Of a stretch of 12,147 nucleotides of DNA, positions 1 to 6,054 are shown in pieces. The translations under genes were made by a program, and so were the position numbers. This DNA comes from Bacteroidetes bacterium UBA6661 (GTDB lineage: Bacteria; Bacteroidota; Bacteroidia; AKYH767-A; OLB10). Under the pieces are notes generated by a model. That model searched no databases. It was not told the DNA's origin and saw nothing but the letters and a program-made list of their open reading frames with translations. The stretch spans positions 220 through 12,366 of the forward strand of contig DKKR01000027.1 of assembly GCA_002455375.1 (NCBI GenBank), given 5' to 3'. The first letter of the stretch is position 1; each line of letters begins with the position of its first letter.

Positions 1-306
1 ATCATCCTCTCAGACCCCCTACCGATCGTTGCCTTGGTGAGCCGTTACCACACCAACTAGCTAATCGGATGCATGCTCATCTTTAACCCCCGTAGGTTTA
101 ATATTAAAATGATGCCATTTCAATATATTATGCGGTATTAATCCTCCTTTCGGAGGGCTATCCCCCAGTTAAAGGTAAATTGCATACGTGTTACTCACCC
201 GTGCGCCACTCTCATCAAAATATTGCTACTTTGAATCCCGTTCGACTTGCATGTATTAGGCCTGCCGCTAGCGTTAATCCTGAGCCAGGATCAAACTCTT
301 CGTTGT
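1..306 (-). rRNA. rrs: 16S ribosomal RNA, 5' part (partial)
   Basis: The reverse complement carries the universal 16S 5' primer site (27F type), found on the plus strand at 280-299. Counting back from E. coli position 8 puts the mature 5' end near 306, give or take a few bases. Further in are the conserved blocks for the start of bacterial 16S: the stretch leading to 'GTCGAACGGG', the 'GCGCACGGGTGAGTAACACG' block, and the 'GGGGTCTGAGAGGATGAT' block at the window edge. Only about the first 306 bases are present; the gene continues beyond position 1. The sequence style after the primer site (GGATTAACGCTAGCGGCAGG) fits Bacteroidota. The exact 5' end depends on processing and cannot be read from the sequence. 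Confidence 0.97.
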
Positions 307-325
307 AGTTTGTCTTTTAATTCTT

Positions 326-345
326 TTCTTGGTCGAAACCAAGAA
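326..345 (-). other. Hairpin in the 16S rRNA leader, UUCG loop
   Basis: This is a perfect 8-bp inverted repeat (326-333 with 338-345). In the leader RNA it reads UUCUUGGU-UUCG-ACCAAGAA, so a UUCG tetraloop closes the stem. It lies about 20 bases upstream of the mature 16S 5' end and has no U-run after it, so it is not a terminator. It is probably a folding or processing element of the pre-16S leader; that role is inferred. Confidence 0.6.
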
Positions 346-379
346 GTAAGAATATAATGCTCTGGGATTTTATTCATGT

Positions 380-407
380 CCTGATTTTGTGCTATTTTAA
401 AATCAGG
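380..407 (-). other. Second hairpin in the 16S rRNA leader
   Basis: This is a perfect 9-bp inverted repeat, CCTGATTTT (380-388) against AAAATCAGG (399-407), with a 10-base loop. It lies between the boxA-like site and the UUCG hairpin in the rRNA leader. No T-run follows it in the direction of rRNA transcription, so termination is unlikely. A role in leader folding or processing is inferred. Confidence 0.5.
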
Positions 408-430
408 TCAGGCTTGTTATTTCCTTTTAA

Positions 431-442
431 TCTTCAAAGAAC
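431..442 (-). promoter_or_regulatory. boxA-like rRNA antitermination site
   Basis: The minus strand reads GTTCTTTGAAGA, close to the boxA element (NusB/NusE binding, of the kind TGCTCTTTAA or GTTCTTTGA) that precedes bacterial 16S genes. It sits about 125 bases upstream of the 16S 5' end and downstream of both predicted promoters, which is where an antitermination site should be. The match is by motif only. Confidence 0.5.
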
Positions 443-490
443 GTTTAATATATTTTGATAAACAAAAATATCGTTTTCAAAATGGGAGTG

Positions 491-522
491 CAAAAGTAGA
501 ACTTGTTTTACAATTACACAAA
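491..522 (-). promoter_or_regulatory. rRNA promoter P2 (Bacteroidota type)
   Basis: On the minus strand there is a TTTG -33 element (519-522), a 20-base spacer, and a TACTTTTG -7 element (491-498). This fits the Bacteroidota pattern TTTG-N19-21-TAnnTTTG. The DNA just upstream (523-550) is almost pure A/T, as in an UP-like element. Directly downstream of the -7 box comes the GC-rich CACTCCC stretch. Transcription would start near 485 and run into the rRNA leader. Confidence 0.75.
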
Positions 523-549
523 TTTATTTTAAACTTTTTTTATTTTATT

Positions 550-569
550 TTTAACTCCGTTGAGTTAAA
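550..569. other. Perfect hairpin between the two rRNA promoters
   Basis: This is an 8-bp perfect inverted repeat, TTTAACTC (550-557) and GAGTTAAA (562-569), around a 4-base loop. It is downstream of promoter P1 and upstream of P2. Read on the plus strand, a run of five T follows four bases later, so it could stop transcription moving away from the rRNA gene. Read on the minus strand there is no T-run, so it should not stop P1 transcripts. It could equally be a protein-binding palindrome. Confidence 0.45.
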
Positions 570-594
570 TCCCTTTTTGGTTATTTTGGGGCTG

Positions 595-625
595 CAAAGG
601 TAACTCTGTTTATGGATATGCCAAA
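595..625 (-). promoter_or_regulatory. rRNA promoter P1 (Bacteroidota type)
   Basis: On the minus strand there is TTTG (622-625), a 19-base spacer and TACCTTTG (595-602), a full match to the Bacteroidota promoter pattern. The bases just after the -7 box read CAGCCCC, a GC-rich discriminator in an otherwise AT-rich region. P1 lies about 100 bases upstream of P2 and shares its layout, so the rRNA operon appears to have tandem promoters. Confidence 0.75.
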
Positions 626-673
626 TAATATTTCAATCTTTTTTATTAACATAGCTTTATATTGTGTTAATAT

Positions 674-705
674 ATTGGTAAACAATATAATAAATTAGAT
701 ATTTG
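674..705 (+). promoter_or_regulatory. Probable promoter of the tRNA methyltransferase gene
   Basis: There is an ATTG element (674-677), a 20-base spacer and GATATTTG (698-705), one base off TAnnTTTG. The ATG at 715 is only ten bases after the -7 box, so the transcript would have almost no 5' leader. It diverges from the rRNA promoters, with about 50 bases between their -33 elements. Confidence 0.4.
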
Positions 706-714
706 CAGTAATTT

Positions 715-1455
715 ATGTCAGAAAGCAGCCAAAAACACTTTAGTTTTAAAGAATTTAAAGTGCATCAGGAGCAATGTGCAATGAAGGTTGGCACTGATGG
801 AGTCCTTTTAGGTTCTTGGGTTGAATGTAATTATAGTGTATCGAATGTATTAGATATTGGTACAGGAACCGGATTGTTGGCATTAATGTTGGCTCAAAAG
901 TGTAGTGCTTTGATTGATGCAATAGATATAGATAGTGATGCATGCAATCAGGCAAAGGAAAATTTTTATCATTCAAAGTGGAGCGACAGGCTTAGTGTTA
1001 TTCATAAACCTATACAAGAGTTTGCAGCAATTTCAAATAAGAAGTATGATTTAATTGTCAGTAATCCACCTTTTTTTATCAATGCGAAAAAATCACAGCA
1101 ATTAAATAGAAATGTGGCGAGGCACTTAGATGATTCTTTTACCATGGATGACCTAATAACATCAGTAGCAAAGTTGTTGAGTGATTCGGGAAAGTTTTTT
1201 CTTATACAACCTGTAAAAGAAGGAAGCATTTTTATGGAAGAAAGTGAGAAGCGCGGATTGTATGTCAATAATATAACATGGGTAAGAACCAAAGAGGATA
1301 AGGAAGAGAAACGGCTGCTTTTAAATTTAAGCCGAAATAAGAAAAAGATTATTACTGATTATTTATCTATTCAAACAAAGGATGGAAAATATACTGATGA
1401 GTATATTAAATTAACGGAGGAGTATTATACCCATTTGCCTGAACGTTCTTTCTGA
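715..1455 (+). CDS. trmN6: tRNA1(Val) (adenine37-N6)-methyltransferase, TrmN6/YfiC family
   Basis: The protein has 246 residues, the usual length for this family. It is a Rossmann-fold SAM methyltransferase: motif I is VLDIGTGTG at residues 45-53, an acidic end to strand 2 lies near 69-73 (AIDID), and the catalytic NPPF is at 117-120, the tetrad of enzymes that methylate an exocyclic adenine amine. The N-terminal block 'CAMKVGTDGVLLG' (21-33) is typical of the YfiC/TrmN6 group, which makes m6A37 in tRNA-Val in E. coli. The NPPF motif is shared with RlmF- and HemK-type enzymes, but the N-terminal block and length favour TrmN6. The gene ends in two in-frame stops (TGA TAA) and is convergent with the next gene. 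The exact tRNA substrate in this organism is inferred. Confidence 0.85.
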   Translation: MSESSQKHFSFKEFKVHQEQCAMKVGTDGVLLGSWVECNYSVSNVLDIGTGTGLLALMLAQKCSALIDAIDIDSDACNQAKENFYHSKWSDRLSVIHKPIQEFAAISNKKYDLIVSNPPFFINAKKSQQLNRNVARHLDDSFTMDDLITSVAKLLSDSGKFFLIQPVKEGSIFMEESEKRGLYVNNITWVRTKEDKEEKRLLLNLSRNKKKIITDYLSIQTKDGKYTDEYIKLTEEYYTHLPERSF

Positions 1456-1538
1456 TAAATATATACTCAATATAGAATATTCAGTGCTTTTCTTTAAATT
1501 CTTATGGTTAATTTCTTTGGTGGTTGTCTTACTATAAA

Positions 1539-1559
1539 GTTTAAATATTAAACATTTTT
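1539..1559 (+). terminator. Weak candidate terminator after trmN6
   Basis: GTTTAA and TTAAAC (1539-1544 and 1548-1553) form a 6-bp stem with a 3-base loop, followed by five T at 1555-1559. It sits in the gap between two convergent genes, where a terminator is expected. The stem has only one G-C pair, so its strength is doubtful. Confidence 0.3.
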
Positions 1560-1579
1560 GAAGAAAATGCGTAGTTGTC

Positions 1580-1598
1580 TTCTATTTCTTGAATAGAA
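1580..1598. other. Small hairpin just past the saccharopine dehydrogenase stop codon
   Basis: TTCTATT (1580-1586) and AATAGAA (1592-1598) form a 7-bp stem with a 5-base loop, two bases beyond the minus-strand stop codon at 1600-1602. It has no T-run on the minus strand, so if it acts it is more likely a 3'-end protecting stem than an intrinsic terminator. Confidence 0.25.
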
Positions 1599-1599
1599 A

Positions 1600-2925
1600 T
1601 TATCCTTGCTCCACTTTAAAAATTATGTTAAGCTCGGATAATTCATTCAACACAGGTTCATAAATTTCAGGAATAACAGGAATTGTCACACCTTTGGTTT
1701 TTATTTCGCCATTGAGAATAAGTTTGGCTGCTATTGCCATTGGCAATCCCACTGTTTTTGACATGGCAGTTGCGGTTTCATTTTCGCCTTTTACACTTAG
1801 TGATGAAATGTGTGTGTGGGTTTTACTGTTCAGTTTGTATTCAAAAATATGTTGCATTACTACAAGGTCTAAATCGCCATGCTGCAATTTCCATTTTGAT
1901 TCCAAAAGATTCAAAAGTACTTCTGCCGGTGTACCATTACTAATAGGAATAAGCGTTTTTTCCAGAATGCCTGTCCAAGTAATTCTGTTCCAGTCATCGG
2001 AAGAGAGGTTGAGATAATGAAATTGTGTTTGCAGCTTTTGCAATAAAGGTTTGCCATCATCGGGTAGGTAAGATGAAATCCAGTCGTGATAAGTAAGTGA
2101 TGAGGTATTTATTTTATAGGTATCGTCTGTAATGCCGAGATGCACAAATAAGTTCCAAGATGAACAATATCCTATATAACGAAGTGTTCCACGCAGCAGG
2201 GTTGAAATATTCAGTAGATTGTAAGTTTCAATATAAGCATTTGAATTTCTGTTAGCATAACCTTCAAACTGACCAATTCCTGAAATATTTATTTTTTCTG
2301 TTTGTGAAAACAAGCGATGGTATGGTGTGAATTTATTGCTTCGATTTTGCCTATAAAGCGCTGTACCTTGTCCTGCCAGAATAACATTCTTAGGATTCCA
2401 TGTAAATTTATATCCCCATGGATTATTGTTTGATTCAGGTGATATTAAACCTCCGGTGTAGGATTTAAATGAAATAATTTCAGCTCCTTTAGATTGTAAT
2501 GAATGTATAATTTGCATTGCCGACATATGATCTATTCCTGGGTCAAGGCCACATTCATTTAGAAAAATCAGATTTTTATTTTTCACATCGGCATCGAACG
2601 ACTTCATTTGTTCGGAAACGTAGGATGCTGTAACGAGATTTTTTCCGGCAACAAGACATTCAACAGCAGCAATAGCATGAAGTGAAGGAGGGAGTAGAGA
2701 AATTACAATGTCAGCTTTATTGATTTCTGATTTTCGTTCTGATTCGTCATTTATATTAAAGGCAATTGCATTTGACGAAGGATGGTTTCTTGTTCTGGAT
2801 TTTGCTAATTCAAGAGAGGCATCGGCAACAGTAACATGCCAATTTTGTTCCTGAGCATTAAAAAGAAGATAATTAATAAGATGCCAGGAAGATTTTCCTG
2901 CTCCTAAAACAAGTATTTTGCGCAT
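1600..2925 (-). CDS. Saccharopine dehydrogenase-family oxidoreductase (saccharopine reductase-like)
   Basis: The protein has 441 residues, as expected for glutamate-forming saccharopine reductases (Lys9-like). The N-terminus is a Rossmann nucleotide-binding start, ILVLGAGKSSWHLINYL (residues 4-20). The block ECGLDPGIDHMSA (124-136) and the following YTGGLISPESNNNPWGYKF (156-174) are hallmarks of the saccharopine reductase group, with the catalytic/substrate-binding domain after about 125. The known reaction joins aminoadipate semialdehyde and glutamate to saccharopine, or the reverse in lysine breakdown. In Bacteroidota this single gene is more often linked with lysine degradation or related chemistry, since they make lysine by the diaminopimelate route; that is inference. 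The neighbours give no pathway context. A relative acting on another amino-acid adduct cannot be excluded. Confidence 0.85.
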   Translation of the reverse strand: MRKILVLGAGKSSWHLINYLLFNAQEQNWHVTVADASLELAKSRTRNHPSSNAIAFNINDESERKSEINKADIVISLLPPSLHAIAAVECLVAGKNLVTASYVSEQMKSFDADVKNKNLIFLNECGLDPGIDHMSAMQIIHSLQSKGAEIISFKSYTGGLISPESNNNPWGYKFTWNPKNVILAGQGTALYRQNRSNKFTPYHRLFSQTEKINISGIGQFEGYANRNSNAYIETYNLLNISTLLRGTLRYIGYCSSWNLFVHLGITDDTYKINTSSLTYHDWISSYLPDDGKPLLQKLQTQFHYLNLSSDDWNRITWTGILEKTLIPISNGTPAEVLLNLLESKWKLQHGDLDLVVMQHIFEYKLNSKTHTHISSLSVKGENETATAMSKTVGLPMAIAAKLILNGEIKTKGVTIPVIPEIYEPVLNELSELNIIFKVEQG

Positions 2926-2945
2926 AGTAAAAATTTAAATGTGTG

Positions 2946-2953
2946 CAAAAGTA
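2946..2953 (-). promoter_or_regulatory. Candidate -7 element for the saccharopine dehydrogenase gene
   Basis: The minus strand reads TACTTTTG, a full match to TAnnTTTG and identical to the -7 box of rRNA promoter P2. It lies 20 bases upstream of the ATG. No TTTG or TTG is found at the usual -33 distance (around 2973), so the promoter is incomplete by motif. Confidence 0.4.
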
Positions 2954-3048
2954 CAAATTGAATTTTTGAACGCATTTTGGCCATGCTAATATCATGTTAA
3001 AAGGTGTCTTATTCATGCCCTAAAAAAACATACTTTTACAGCGGTTTA

Positions 3049-3079
3049 TTTGTACAATAATTAAAGTGAAAAATATTTG
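3049..3079 (+). promoter_or_regulatory. Probable promoter of the dialkylresorcinol-type operon
   Basis: TTTG (3049-3052), a 19-base spacer and AATATTTG (3072-3079) match the Bacteroidota promoter pattern with one mismatch. Transcription would begin near 3085, leaving about 30 bases before the first ATG at 3115. No other good promoter pair is seen in the gap 2926-3114. Confidence 0.5.
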
Positions 3080-3114
3080 ATTGTTATTAGTAGATAAATT
3101 TTTCATAATCTGAG

Positions 3115-3591
3115 ATGAGAGTAATATTAAGTTGTTTTTTGTTTATCATTATTGGTTTAAAGTCTGATGAGGACATGAAATTGTTTGCCAGAGTTGTGGA
3201 GAATTTGTCAACTACCGATATTGTTGTTCTGAACAAACTAATTGACGAAGTTAGAATTTCTAATACCAGTATTTCACGTGCATGCCATGGGACATTGCTG
3301 ATGAAGAAAGCTGATTTTGTGAAAAGACCCTCAGAGAAATTAAGTTTGTTTAAAGAGGGTAGAAAGTTGCTGGAGACAGAAATAAAGAAAGATAGTGCTA
3401 ATGTAAATTTTAGAATATTACGGTTAATTATTCAGGAAAACTGCCCTGTATTTTTAAAATACAATACTAATTTAGATGACGATGCTGTCTTCGTTCAAAG
3501 GAATTTCGATAAACTTTCAAATAAAATACGTGATTTGCTGATTACCTATTCTAAAAACTCTAAACATTTAAAGCTAAAAGAAAGTGAGTAA
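3115..3591 (+). CDS. Small putative exported protein, first gene of the operon
   Basis: The 158-residue protein starts with a short basic/hydrophobic stretch, MRVILSCFLFIIIGL, that resembles a signal peptide. The rest is charged and probably helical, with no catalytic motif I recognise. The segment LFKEGRKLLETEIKKDSANVNFRILRL (split across residues 79-105) has the spacing of a TPR-like helical pair. Small exported proteins of this style, containing an 'IQENCP'-like motif (107-112 here), occur beside flexirubin loci as far as I recall, so a role in transport or assembly of the lipid product is possible but unproven. An internal ATG at 3175 would remove the hydrophobic start; I prefer 3115 because the signal-like sequence lies right after a plausible promoter. 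The 3' end overlaps the DarA-like gene by 8 bases. Confidence 0.65.
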   Translation: MRVILSCFLFIIIGLKSDEDMKLFARVVENLSTTDIVVLNKLIDEVRISNTSISRACHGTLLMKKADFVKRPSEKLSLFKEGRKLLETEIKKDSANVNFRILRLIIQENCPVFLKYNTNLDDDAVFVQRNFDKLSNKIRDLLITYSKNSKHLKLKESE

Positions 3592-4492
3592 GCAAATTTT
3601 GGTTTTATATTATTCACAAACCGGTCAGTTGGAGCAGATAGTGAATAACTTCTGCTCACCACTTATTAGCGCTGGATGTGAAGTTGAGTTGGTTGAAATT
3701 ATTCCAATAGAAGAGTTTAAATTTCCATGGAATGGGGCACGATTTTTCGATGCCATGCCTGAATGTGTTTTAGATATTCCTATTTCAATAAAAAAGGTAG
3801 CGTTAACAAAAGACCGTTATGACTTAGTTATAATTGCCTGGCAACCTTGGTTTTTATCGCCTTCATTACCTATAATTTCTGCCCTGAAAGACCCAAAGAT
3901 AATGTCTGTAATCAGCCAAACTCCTGTAATAACAATTTGTGGTGCACGTAATATGTGGATTTCAGCACATAAGAGAATAAGGAATTGGATTAAAGATAAT
4001 GGGGGGATACATGTTGGTAGTCTTGTTTTAAGAGATAGAAACAATAATTTAATAAGCGGAATTACTATTCAATACTGGCTTTTCAAAGGTAGAAAAGACA
4101 AGATGTTTGGTGTATTCCCAAAGCCGGGGGTTAGTGATGATGATATTGAAAATTGTAAAAATTTTGGCATTGATGCATATGAATGTTTACAAAATGATGA
4201 GTGGAATTACTTGCAACAAAAATGGATAAAACAGGATGGAATATCTGTTAGCAAGAGATTGATGTTTGTAGAATACAGGGCAATAAAAATATTTACCTTA
4301 TGGGCAAAACTGATAAGAAGAAAACAAAACCGTAAATTATGGATAAATATTTTTAGAATTTATCTTTTATTTGCTTTATTTTTACTTTCACCGATTGTAA
4401 TTCTGTTGTTTACACTAATAATACAACCATTTTTTAATAAATCATTAAATAAGCAAAAAGATTTCCATGAAGGTGTAAATTTGCAGCCCTAA
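3584..4492 (+). CDS. darA: DarA-like dialkylresorcinol-forming enzyme with C-terminal membrane anchor
   Basis: The 302-residue protein begins with a flavodoxin-type fold: strand ILVLYY (5-10), then the loop SQTGQLEQI (11-19), which resembles a flavin phosphate-binding loop. Conserved-looking aromatic blocks are AWQPWFLSP (85-93) and CGARNMW (119-125). Together with its position next to a DarB-like ketosynthase this identifies it as the DarA family. DarA aromatises the cyclic diketone made by DarB to a 2,5-dialkylresorcinol. Residues about 256-284 are strongly hydrophobic (YLLFALFLLSPIVILLF) and look like a membrane anchor, placing the reaction at the inner membrane. The start is a GTG at 3584 inside the end of the previous gene; no in-frame ATG keeps the flavodoxin strand. 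Family assignment is by motif memory, not a search. Confidence 0.82.
   Translation: MSKQILVLYYSQTGQLEQIVNNFCSPLISAGCEVELVEIIPIEEFKFPWNGARFFDAMPECVLDIPISIKKVALTKDRYDLVIIAWQPWFLSPSLPIISALKDPKIMSVISQTPVITICGARNMWISAHKRIRNWIKDNGGIHVGSLVLRDRNNNLISGITIQYWLFKGRKDKMFGVFPKPGVSDDDIENCKNFGIDAYECLQNDEWNYLQQKWIKQDGISVSKRLMFVEYRAIKIFTLWAKLIRRKQNRKLWINIFRIYLLFALFLLSPIVILLFTLIIQPFFNKSLNKQKDFHEGVNLQP
4476..4483 (+). promoter_or_regulatory. Possible internal -7 element before the darB-like gene
   Basis: TAAATTTG matches the Bacteroidota -7 box exactly and ends 12 bases before the darB-like ATG, the same geometry as the trmN6 promoter. There is no clear TTTG at the -33 distance (around 4453-4456), so it may be chance in AT-rich coding DNA. 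Confidence 0.2.
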
Positions 4493-4495
4493 GTT

Positions 4496-5641
4496 ATGTT
4501 ACAAGAAGTTTACATTACCCGACTATCAAGGTTTTTGCCCAATAAGCCAATATTGAATGATGAAATGGAGCAATATATTGGTTTGATTAATGAGCATTCA
4601 GCCAAATCAAAGCGAATTGTTTTGCGTAATAATGGTATAAAGTGTCGGTATTATGCTTTAGATAAAAATGGAAAAGCAACCCATACCAATTCTGAAATGA
4701 CGGCAATAGCAATCAGAGAACTATTTATTAATAGAAAGGAAGAAATTAAGGATGTTGATTTGTTGAGCTGTGGAACATCATCACCAGACCAATGGATGCC
4801 ATCGCATGCTGTGATGGTTCATGGCTGGCTAACTGAAGCAAGAGATATGGAGGTGGTGTCACCAACAGGTAATTGTTGTTCCGGAATGCATGCTTTAAAA
4901 TATATATGGCTGGCAGTAAAAACAGGACAGTCAAAAAAGGCCGTTGTTGCCGGTTCTGAACGTACGTCCAGAATTATGCATCATCAGTCGTTTGAGGAAG
5001 AAGCTAAAAAACTTTCACAGATAGAGGAAAATCCGTACATTTCTTTCGATAAGGAATTTTTAAGATGGATGTTGAGTGATGGAGCTGCAGCGGCATTAAT
5101 AGAAAATAAAAAGAATGAGAATGGATTGTCTTTGCGAATTGATGCCATAGAAGGAGTGTCTTATGCTCATTTGGTAGAGCCATGTATGTATTCTGCAGCC
5201 GATAAAATGGATGATGGGTCATTTGTGAGTTATATGGATATGTCCCCTTCAGAGATTGTGACCAATTCTGTATTAAACATAAAACAAGACGTAAAGTTGT
5301 TGAGCAAATATATTGTTGATTTAGGTTCCGATAAGTTGATTTCGATGCTTAAAGCACACAATTTAGCTGGAGATAAAATAGATTGGTTTTTGCCACATAT
5401 TTCAAGCGAATTTTTCAGAGATAAAATGGACCAGGGTTTTCGGTCTAAAGGTTTGGTTATACCAATGGAAAAATGGTTTACCAACTTGTCTGAAGTTGGT
5501 AATGTTGGAGCAGGATCTATTTATCTGATGCTTGAAGAATTGATGCGAACAAATCGTCTAAAGCAAGGTGAAAAAATTGTATTAGCAGTTCCGGAAAGCG
5601 CGCGTTTTTCGTATGTGTTTGCCATATTAACAGTTGTTTAA
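4496..5641 (+). CDS. darB: DarB-like beta-ketoacyl synthase III (dialkylresorcinol condensing enzyme)
   Basis: The 381-residue protein has a thiolase fold of the KAS III type. The likely active-site cysteine is C128 in TGNCCSGMHAL, the histidine is H301 in LPHIS, and the asparagine is N336 in EVGNVGAGS, giving the Cys-His-Asn triad of KAS III enzymes. The motif LPHIS replaces the HQAN of FabH, as in DarB-type and other ketosynthases that do not start fatty-acid synthesis. DarB joins a beta-ketoacyl thioester to a second acyl substrate and cyclises the product for DarA. Three bases separate it from the upstream darA-like gene, and its TAA stop overlaps the next ATG (TAATG). Residues 39-100 are also typical, with NNGIKCRYYALD. 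The true acyl substrates cannot be read from the sequence. Confidence 0.87.
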   Translation: MLQEVYITRLSRFLPNKPILNDEMEQYIGLINEHSAKSKRIVLRNNGIKCRYYALDKNGKATHTNSEMTAIAIRELFINRKEEIKDVDLLSCGTSSPDQWMPSHAVMVHGWLTEARDMEVVSPTGNCCSGMHALKYIWLAVKTGQSKKAVVAGSERTSRIMHHQSFEEEAKKLSQIEENPYISFDKEFLRWMLSDGAAAALIENKKNENGLSLRIDAIEGVSYAHLVEPCMYSAADKMDDGSFVSYMDMSPSEIVTNSVLNIKQDVKLLSKYIVDLGSDKLISMLKAHNLAGDKIDWFLPHISSEFFRDKMDQGFRSKGLVIPMEKWFTNLSEVGNVGAGSIYLMLEELMRTNRLKQGEKIVLAVPESARFSYVFAILTVV

Positions 5642-6054
5642 TGAATAAGAAAGATATTCCGCAAGATCATAGTGCATTAGTCAGCTATATAAAAGAGTTG
5701 TGTTATGCTGTAGGTGAAGATGGGCAATATACAACGGCTAACAGTACAGGATGGGATGTAAAAACAAATGCATTGAATTTAGCCTGGCAGGATATTGAAC
5801 AAAGAATTATTACCGCATACAGACAAGTGAAAAATCACGAAGTAAGTCCGATTTTATATTATATGGAATTGCGCTTAATGGATATTAGTATTTTAAGTGC
5901 ATATACCGGATTCTGGAAGTGGACTATAAAAAGACATTTAAAGCCGGCAGTTTTTGCAAGGCTCGATAATAAAGCTTTATCTAAATATGCTTTAGTTTTT
6001 GAAATAACAATTGAAGATTTAAAAACAGAAAAATTTAATGCAGATAAATTTTAG
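5641..6054 (+). CDS. Conserved-looking 137-residue protein, possible HTH, unknown function
   Basis: I do not recognise a named family. The N-terminal half (about 10-65) has the block GWDVKTNALNLAWQDIEQRI (37-56). The C-terminal half, about 70-127, has the helix pattern of a Cro/C1-type helix-turn-helix: ISILSAYTG (82-90) as helix 2, FWKWTIKRHLKP (91-102) in the place of the recognition helix, and ALSKYALVFEITIEDL (112-127) matching the usual 'L..yA..f.i....L' end. There is no signal peptide or membrane segment. It is translated from within the operon, starting in the TAATG overlap with the darB-like gene, and its end overlaps the BtrH-like gene by 17 bases, so it probably works with these enzymes. 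It could be a local regulator, or an HTH-like fold reused as an adaptor. Both are inference. Confidence 0.7.
   Translation: MNKKDIPQDHSALVSYIKELCYAVGEDGQYTTANSTGWDVKTNALNLAWQDIEQRIITAYRQVKNHEVSPILYYMELRLMDISILSAYTGFWKWTIKRHLKPAVFARLDNKALSKYALVFEITIEDLKTEKFNADKF

Noticed and set aside
550..569. The inter-promoter hairpin as a terminator for the rRNA transcript from P1.
   Set aside because: In the rRNA direction it is followed by AATAAAA rather than a T-run; a T-run follows only on the opposite strand.
1694..2017. A plus-strand reading frame of 107 codons opposite the saccharopine dehydrogenase gene.
   Set aside because: It is antisense to a gene with clear family motifs and shows no domain of its own.
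3175..3591. A shorter start (internal ATG) for the first operon gene.
   Set aside because: The upstream ATG at 3115 adds a signal-like hydrophobic stretch and lies about 30 bases after the predicted transcription start. It is kept as an alternative only.
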